NCBI GenBank assembly: GCA_964409635.1
Contig: CAYPEL010000024.1
Span: 1 to 24,372 of the forward strand
Reading direction: 5' to 3'
Source of the DNA: CAYPEL01 sp964409635
GTDB lineage: Bacteria > Pseudomonadota > Gammaproteobacteria > DSM-19610
Length of the DNA stretch: 24,372 nt
Every line of letters starts with the position of its first letter. Positions within the stretch are counted from its first letter, which is position 1. The notes under the pieces are model-generated. The model was not told the DNA's origin and did no database searches. It was given only the letters and a program-made list of their open reading frames with translations. Positions 20,313 to 24,372 of this stretch are shown piece by piece. The translations under genes and the position numbers were made by a program.

Positions 20313-21854
20313 TCACTTGGCAATACCCGCTTTTATGACGCCGGCCCGTAAACTCTGCAGAGAGTTTTTATCCAGATTATTCAATCCCAGGTCAATATTT
20401 CCTGCCTTGCCGGGTTGCAAGGTGCCACGAAGAGTGAATTCGGCACTGCGATTGCGTCCAGCGCCATCTTTAAATTGTGCGCTGAGGACAATATTCCTGA
20501 CGGGCTTTGGTGTGTTATTGACGACCTGTGCAACGGTTCGGCCGCGTTTATCAACCCCGAGGTTTACCTTAAGATACTTGCCAGGGTTTTCGCCCAGATC
20601 CAGTTCGACCAGAGAACCAAACGCCCGTTTACCGGTTGCTGATTTATCCTGTGCGGCTTTGGCGTAGTATTCTTTGGCTTTACTGTAATGCCGTTCCTGG
20701 CGGGCTATATCACCTAATGAGTTGAAGGCGTCCGCAGTTGGCAGCAGTTTGATACTTCTGTCCAGATCCTGTTTGGCCTGTTGCCGTTTGCCTAGATCTT
20801 CGTTGACCAGACCTTTTTGTAAGTGATAATAGAAAAAATCGTTATTAAGCCGGGTTGCTTTGTTGTAGTGTGACAGCGCAGCCTTGTTATCTCCGCGTTT
20901 TTTCTCTATATCACCCAACAAGGCTTCAAAATGCGCTTCCCGGGGTTCCATCCGGTGGGCTTTTTGCGCCAGTTGACGGGCTTGGTTAATATCACCTTTG
21001 GCCAGCGCTATTCGGCCTTTATCATAAGCATCATAGGCCGGTTTGGTTTTTTTCATGTGCGCCAGCCTGGTTTGAAAAAGCTGCCGGCCATCTTCACCGC
21101 TGGCCGGGAGTTTAGCGAGGGTTTGGATGTTGTTCTGTACACGCTCTTGTGAAGGGGGATGACTTGCAAATAACCCGCTTAACCAATCCTGCCGCTGACC
21201 TTCAGAAAGTTTGACGAAGGTTTTTTGTAATTCGACGGCGCCCTGTGGGTTGTAGCCGGCACGGGACATATACTGCATGCCATAATAATCTGCCTCGCGC
21301 TCCGCATCACGGCCATATTTTTGTGTTACCAGCTGTGCTCCGAGGCCTGCACCTAGTTGAGCTAACTGAGCATAGTCGCTGCCCTGGGTAGCGATGACGG
21401 AAGCCATCATAGCGCCTTGCATTAACATTCCGCGGGACATACTCCGGGCGGTGTGTTTTGCTGCAGCGTGGGTAATTTCATGGCCTAGCACAGCGGCTAA
21501 TTCAGCCTCACTGCTCAGCTCAGTCAAAAGTCCGCGGTTGAGAACAATTTTACCGCCCGGCAGCGCCCAGGCGTTAGGTGAGGAGCTGTTCAGAACGTGA
21601 AATTCATAAGGCAGTTTGCGGTCACTGACTGCTGCAAGCCGCTGGCCAACTTCGTTAACATAGGCAGTAAGTTTTTTATCGACGACGTAGTCTCCACCCT
21701 GCGCCTGGCGCATGGGGCCATAATGTTGTTTGCCGATACTCAATTCCTGGGCTTCCGAGACCAGGCTGAGTTCATTTTTGCCGGTAACCGGGTTAACCGC
21801 GCAACCGCCCAGTAGTGAAAAAGCAGCGAGTAGAGCAAACCAGTGTTTAGTCAT
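20313..21854 (-). CDS. M48 family metalloprotease lipoprotein with TPR repeats (BepA-like)
   Basis: 513 residues. The lipoprotein signal ends in LLGGC (Cys18), followed by AVNPVTGKNELSLVSEAQE. The M48 domain (~30-270) has the gluzincin motif HEITH at 125-129 and the EREADYYG motif at 185-192 that supplies the third zinc ligand. TPR-like helices follow (~285-420: AYDKGRIALAKGDINQARQLAQ, ALSHYNKATRLNNDFFYYHL, AFNSLGDIARQERHYSKAKEYY), and a C-terminal beta region (~425-513). The layout is similar to BepA/YfgC, which performs quality control of outer membrane assembly, but here the protein is lipidated and has an extra C-terminal domain. GGAGG precedes ATG 21854. Minus strand, converging on the OmpA-like gene 54 bp away; single gene. 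Substrates unknown. Confidence 0.92.
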   Translation of the reverse strand: MTKHWFALLAAFSLLGGCAVNPVTGKNELSLVSEAQELSIGKQHYGPMRQAQGGDYVVDKKLTAYVNEVGQRLAAVSDRKLPYEFHVLNSSSPNAWALPGGKIVLNRGLLTELSSEAELAAVLGHEITHAAAKHTARSMSRGMLMQGAMMASVIATQGSDYAQLAQLGAGLGAQLVTQKYGRDAEREADYYGMQYMSRAGYNPQGAVELQKTFVKLSEGQRQDWLSGLFASHPPSQERVQNNIQTLAKLPASGEDGRQLFQTRLAHMKKTKPAYDAYDKGRIALAKGDINQARQLAQKAHRMEPREAHFEALLGDIEKKRGDNKAALSHYNKATRLNNDFFYYHLQKGLVNEDLGKRQQAKQDLDRSIKLLPTADAFNSLGDIARQERHYSKAKEYYAKAAQDKSATGKRAFGSLVELDLGENPGKYLKVNLGVDKRGRTVAQVVNNTPKPVRNIVLSAQFKDGAGRNRSAEFTLRGTLQPGKAGNIDLGLNNLDKNSLQSLRAGVIKAGIAK

Positions 21855-22005
21855 TCAGAAAACCTCCATTTGTACAGAGTCATAAGCTTAGCATTGTGCA
21901 GGCAAGCGGAAAAGTAAGTGCTTTGAATGATAGGTGCAAAGTGGTATTTCAGAAAAATCCAGGATTCGGCCCCAAAATTTCGTTATATGACGCCTTATCA
22001 GGTTC

Positions 22006-23496
22006 TCATGTTAGGGTGGCAGTGTCCTGGAGGGCTATAACAGGAGTCTGTTCGACGCGGTTTCTGCCGGTTTTCTTTGCGGTGTAAAGCGCCTGATCTG
22101 CGCTTTCAATCAACTCTCTTAATCCTGACTTGCTGTTGGGTAGTAAGGTGGCGACACCAATACTTACCGTTACATAGGGGCTTATATTGGAATCCGGGTG
22201 TTTCAGTTGTTTAGAGAGTACGTCCTGCCGCAGGTTTTCCGCAATCCTGAAGGCTTCTTTGCTTGCCGTGCCAGCGAGAATCACTGCAAACTCTTCGCCG
22301 CCATAGCGCGCAGTCAGATCTCCGCCACGATGGGCGTGGTCAGCTATTATCCGGGCTATTTGTTTCAGGCAGGTGTCACCTGCGGGGTGCCCGAAACTAT
22401 CGTTGTAGTTTTTAAAACGATCAACATCAATCATGAGTAATGATAAGGGCTTTAGATCACGCTGCATACGGCGGATTTCAAGGTCAATCTGGTGATCAAA
22501 GAAGCGCCGATTGGCAATGCCAGTCAAACCATCCTGGCGTGAAAGCTTCTGTAGCTCACGATTAGCCTCACTTAATTCCCAGGTGTGCAGCCTGATGCGT
22601 TCTTCAAGATTTTGTTTATGGTGTTCCAGCGCATGGACTGCCCGATTAAGTTTGCGGTCGTCTAAGTAAGTAAACAGTAATGCGACAAGATTGACCAGGG
22701 TGAATGCCAGAAAGATTAATATCGATTTAACAAGTAGCCTGTATTGTTCGAAAAATCCGGAGCGGCTATTTAAAATACCGATCAGTTTCCAACTGCTGCC
22801 GGGAATGACTTGAGACACCAGTATGGATTCCATTTCCTTGTCAGAGAGAAGATATTCACGCTGCAGCTTGTCTCTGGAGCCCAGGTCGGTTAATTCTATA
22901 AGTCTGGGTTCTTCAATATGGATCAGCATTAACTGATGCCCAAGTGGCGCTTTGAGGTATTTAGATAGCTTGGATATTTTAAAACTGATGAAAAACACAC
23001 CTTGGTCGTAGGTATCAGAATAAGAAGTCATGATATCGAAATGGTAGCCTTCGGTGGAGGGGTGCACGCGTAATTTTGAGTTTCCTAGAGTGGCAAACTC
23101 TATGAGGTTTTCCATACATAATTCACCAATGTAGTTTTCAAAATCAACAAGCAGCGGATTACCTTTCTCACCTGTCAGGGTAAAGGTAAGGGCATCGGGA
23201 AAATTGTTATTTAGGTCAGCCATGATCTCAGCGCGCAGCTCATCATTGTCAGGTTCGACCCTGAGCTGCTTTAACTGTGTCTGATAAGAAAAATAGAACA
23301 GACGCACGGATCGTTGCAGTAGCGTTATTTCTTGTGAAATTTGAGCGGCTGCCTTGGAAACGGCGTGCTCCGCGTTGACAATATTCATTTGCTGCTGGTA
23401 TTCGGTCTGCCTGCTATTCTCAAAATATAAGAGCGTGGCAACACCCAGCAGCAGCAGGATCGAAAAATACAGTAACTTCCTAAAACTCCCGTACAT
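22006..23496 (-). CDS. Membrane diguanylate cyclase (GGDEF) with periplasmic sensor
   Basis: 496 residues. Transmembrane helices at ~8-25 and ~255-277 flank a periplasmic domain of ~225 residues not recognised by name (Cache/CHASE-like position). A coiled-coil signalling helix (~281-320) leads to a GGDEF domain: DGLTGIANRRFFD at ~322, MIDVDRFKNYNDSFGHPAGD, active-site GGEEF at 399-403 and a closing VTVSIGVATL...ADQALYTAKKTGRN. RGGD (390-393), exactly five residues before GGEEF, is an intact RxxD inhibitory site, so c-di-GMP product feedback is expected. It makes c-di-GMP from GTP in response to an unknown extracytoplasmic signal. ATG 23496 has a GAGAG-type ribosome site. The leader contains structured elements (see 23738-23803). 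No EAL domain. Confidence 0.93.
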   Translation of the reverse strand: MYGSFRKLLYFSILLLLGVATLLYFENSRQTEYQQQMNIVNAEHAVSKAAAQISQEITLLQRSVRLFYFSYQTQLKQLRVEPDNDELRAEIMADLNNNFPDALTFTLTGEKGNPLLVDFENYIGELCMENLIEFATLGNSKLRVHPSTEGYHFDIMTSYSDTYDQGVFFISFKISKLSKYLKAPLGHQLMLIHIEEPRLIELTDLGSRDKLQREYLLSDKEMESILVSQVIPGSSWKLIGILNSRSGFFEQYRLLVKSILIFLAFTLVNLVALLFTYLDDRKLNRAVHALEHHKQNLEERIRLHTWELSEANRELQKLSRQDGLTGIANRRFFDHQIDLEIRRMQRDLKPLSLLMIDVDRFKNYNDSFGHPAGDTCLKQIARIIADHAHRGGDLTARYGGEEFAVILAGTASKEAFRIAENLRQDVLSKQLKHPDSNISPYVTVSIGVATLLPNSKSGLRELIESADQALYTAKKTGRNRVEQTPVIALQDTATLT

Positions 23497-23945
23497 AGAT
23501 GCTCTCTTATTTTTATCCTTTGCCTGTAGCTCAAGTGTAGTTTAAATATTGACATAACAAAGTCTACAGGTTCGTTTGAAATGTAATGCAGAGCTGAAAA
23601 CGGAAGATAAACAGATTCTGAAGGATCTAGCTTCAATTGGGTTTTTACCGGGTTACTATTTCGAGTCTGTATTTCACAGGGTTCCCTAGAGAGGCACTTA
23701 ATTAACAGTTCCCGCCGCCAAAGCTCCGGTGATGGGCAAAAAACGTCGCACACGATGGACGCATAGCGACACTGTTCGTCATCCCTAGGGGGTTTACTAA
23801 CCCAATAGCTTTTGCGCAATGAAAATAACAACGTATTGAAATATATATAATAAACAGAGATCTTCAGGAGAGAAATCTTGTTTGGCATGTTCTATGCTGC
23901 CTTTTGGTTGGGTTCTATACAAGAAGGCGAGCCAGGAAAAAAATC
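23497..23945. other. Intergenic region with hairpins upstream of the diguanylate cyclase
   Basis: No supported gene. A minus-strand frame here overlaps the cyclase in another frame and looks non-coding in composition. Read on the minus strand toward the cyclase, the region has: an AT-rich promoter-like stretch (~23830-23855), a GGGTT-4 nt-AACCC hairpin, a terminator-like hairpin ending in six Ts, and several GGA-containing unpaired motifs (GGGATGA, CCGGAGC, GGGAAC, AGGGAACC). AGGGAACC recalls the end of the 4798 element. Confidence 0.5.
23738..23770 (-). terminator. Terminator-like hairpin in the diguanylate cyclase leader
   Basis: On the minus strand GTCGC (23770-23766) pairs with GCGAC (23749-23745) around a 16-nt loop and is followed by G and six Ts (23743-23738). 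It stands ~240 nt before the cyclase start, so it could attenuate the cyclase transcript or end a short upstream RNA. A second hairpin, GGGTT/AACCC, lies at 23790-23803. Confidence 0.4.
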
Positions 23946-24257
23946 ATGCTGACAAACAGACGACTTGAGAATGAAAATCTTCGTTACGGGGGTTCAGAAG
24001 GGGTTAGCCAGCAAAATTATTGCAATGGATTTTCCCCGGCGTTTTGTGACCTGGAGACTGGCCGGATCGAACTCTCACGGTATGCCAACGGAACACTGGC
24101 GCCGTTACATCTTATTGATGGTCTGCCCGTGGAATGGGTGGAAAAACGGGATGCGTCGGGATTCGTACAGGCAATAAAGACTTCAGTTGTATCCGGGTTC
24201 CTGAGATCCGGTTGCTTTTATACCCGGGATGAAGCGGTGGCATGCTCTGCTGTCTGA
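23946..24257 (+). CDS. Hypothetical small protein
   Basis: 103 residues from ATG 23946 (AGGA about 9 nt upstream; an in-frame TTG 42 nt earlier is less likely). Not recognised as a named family. Segments look constrained: NGFSPAFCDLETGRIELSRYANGTLAPLHLIDGLPVEWV and the closing AIKTSVVSGFLRSGCFYTRDEA; the text resembles short conserved gammaproteobacterial proteins with a 'DGLP-EWV' core. There is no signal peptide or membrane segment. Two cysteines (PAFC, RSGC) have no metal-site spacing. Divergent from the diguanylate cyclase across 449 bp; function unknown. Confidence 0.65.
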   Translation: MLTNRRLENENLRYGGSEGVSQQNYCNGFSPAFCDLETGRIELSRYANGTLAPLHLIDGLPVEWVEKRDASGFVQAIKTSVVSGFLRSGCFYTRDEAVACSAV

Positions 24258-24321
24258 GCAGATGATAGTCACCGGTACGCGTTTTTTCTAATCCGGCTAA
24301 TTCCATGTACACTTCAGTACC

Positions 24322-24372
24322 ATGGATCAATTACAGGAATTACTGAATCCCATACTCGAACTGTTTGGCGGG
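24322..24372 (+). CDS. Possible N-terminus of a gene running off the window
   Basis: ATG 24322 opens a frame of 17 codons (MDQLQELLNPILELFGG) to the edge. It looks like a plausible amphipathic protein start, but no ribosome site is obvious and the stretch is too short to identify. Confidence 0.3.
   Translation, partial: MDQLQELLNPILELFGG

Noticed and set aside
23660..23780. Possible c-di-GMP-I (GEMM) riboswitch on the plus strand (AAAGCTCCGG resembles part of the consensus)
   Set aside because: Only one short piece matches, it is on the strand opposite to the cyclase, and the GNRA tetraloop/receptor arrangement is not found.
23385..23888. A 167-codon minus-strand open frame upstream of and overlapping the diguanylate cyclase
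   Set aside because: It overlaps the cyclase N-terminus by 112 nt on the same strand in a different frame, its composition is not protein-like, and it has no ribosome site; it is treated as a chance frame over the structured leader.
1..24372. CRISPR arrays, phage genes, transposases, toxin-antitoxin pairs
   Set aside because: No regularly spaced repeats, recombinase or transposase motifs, or typical toxin-antitoxin pairs were seen on either strand.

Overview
The window looks like a chromosomal stretch from a gammaproteobacterium, probably an environmental isolate or binned assembly (there is a 19-base N gap at 2672-2690). Supporting this are a PurT very close to the enterobacterial type, S-formylglutathione hydrolase, a TusE/DsrC-family protein, DUF3014, a lipoprotein M48-TPR protease, OmpA-type envelope proteins, and two secreted proteins ending in the VPxPA-hydrophobic-RRK form of the PEP-CTERM sorting signal. 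No exosortase, rRNA, tRNA, CRISPR array or transposase gene is visible.

Positions 1-6430 are an accessory, cell-surface region. On the minus strand lie a DUF1800 protein with calcium-loop (thrombospondin type 3 plus dockerin-like) repeats and a translationally coupled Tat-type DUF1501 protein (cut by the window edge), a decayed second dockerin-bearing gene, and a cohesin-like PEP-CTERM protein preceded by a cluster of operator-like inverted repeats. On the plus strand lie a probable MITE, a 16-codon leader overlapping a mini-LuxR regulator, and a PEP-CTERM metalloprotease. A dockerin-tagged exported protein next to a wall/membrane-sorted cohesin-like protein, a decayed dockerin paralogue, and a tiny LuxR regulator is the most suggestive candidate system here.

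Positions 6559-13080 are mostly metabolic: S-formylglutathione hydrolase and a TusE-like protein (convergent), then a tightly coupled four-gene minus-strand lipid operon (lipoprotein alpha/beta hydrolase, PlsB-like acyltransferase, DUF4442 hotdog protein, nitronate-monooxygenase-like flavoprotein) joined by a 4-nt ATGA overlap, a TAATG overlap and a 5-nt gap, and divergently purT.

Positions 13258-24372 hold an ExeA-like AAA+ ATPase with a transmembrane segment and a long unrecognised C-terminal region, a CBS-pair protein, a small unknown protein, a TlpA-like thioredoxin coupled to an unknown periplasmic protein, a DUF3014 protein whose best ribosome site leads into an in-frame TGA, a coiled-coil/TSP3/OmpA protein, an M48-TPR lipoprotein protease, a membrane diguanylate cyclase with intact GGEEF and RxxD sites and a structured-looking leader, a small conserved-looking hypothetical, and possibly the first codons of a further gene at the edge. 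All functional names come from motif recognition by eye; no database search was run.
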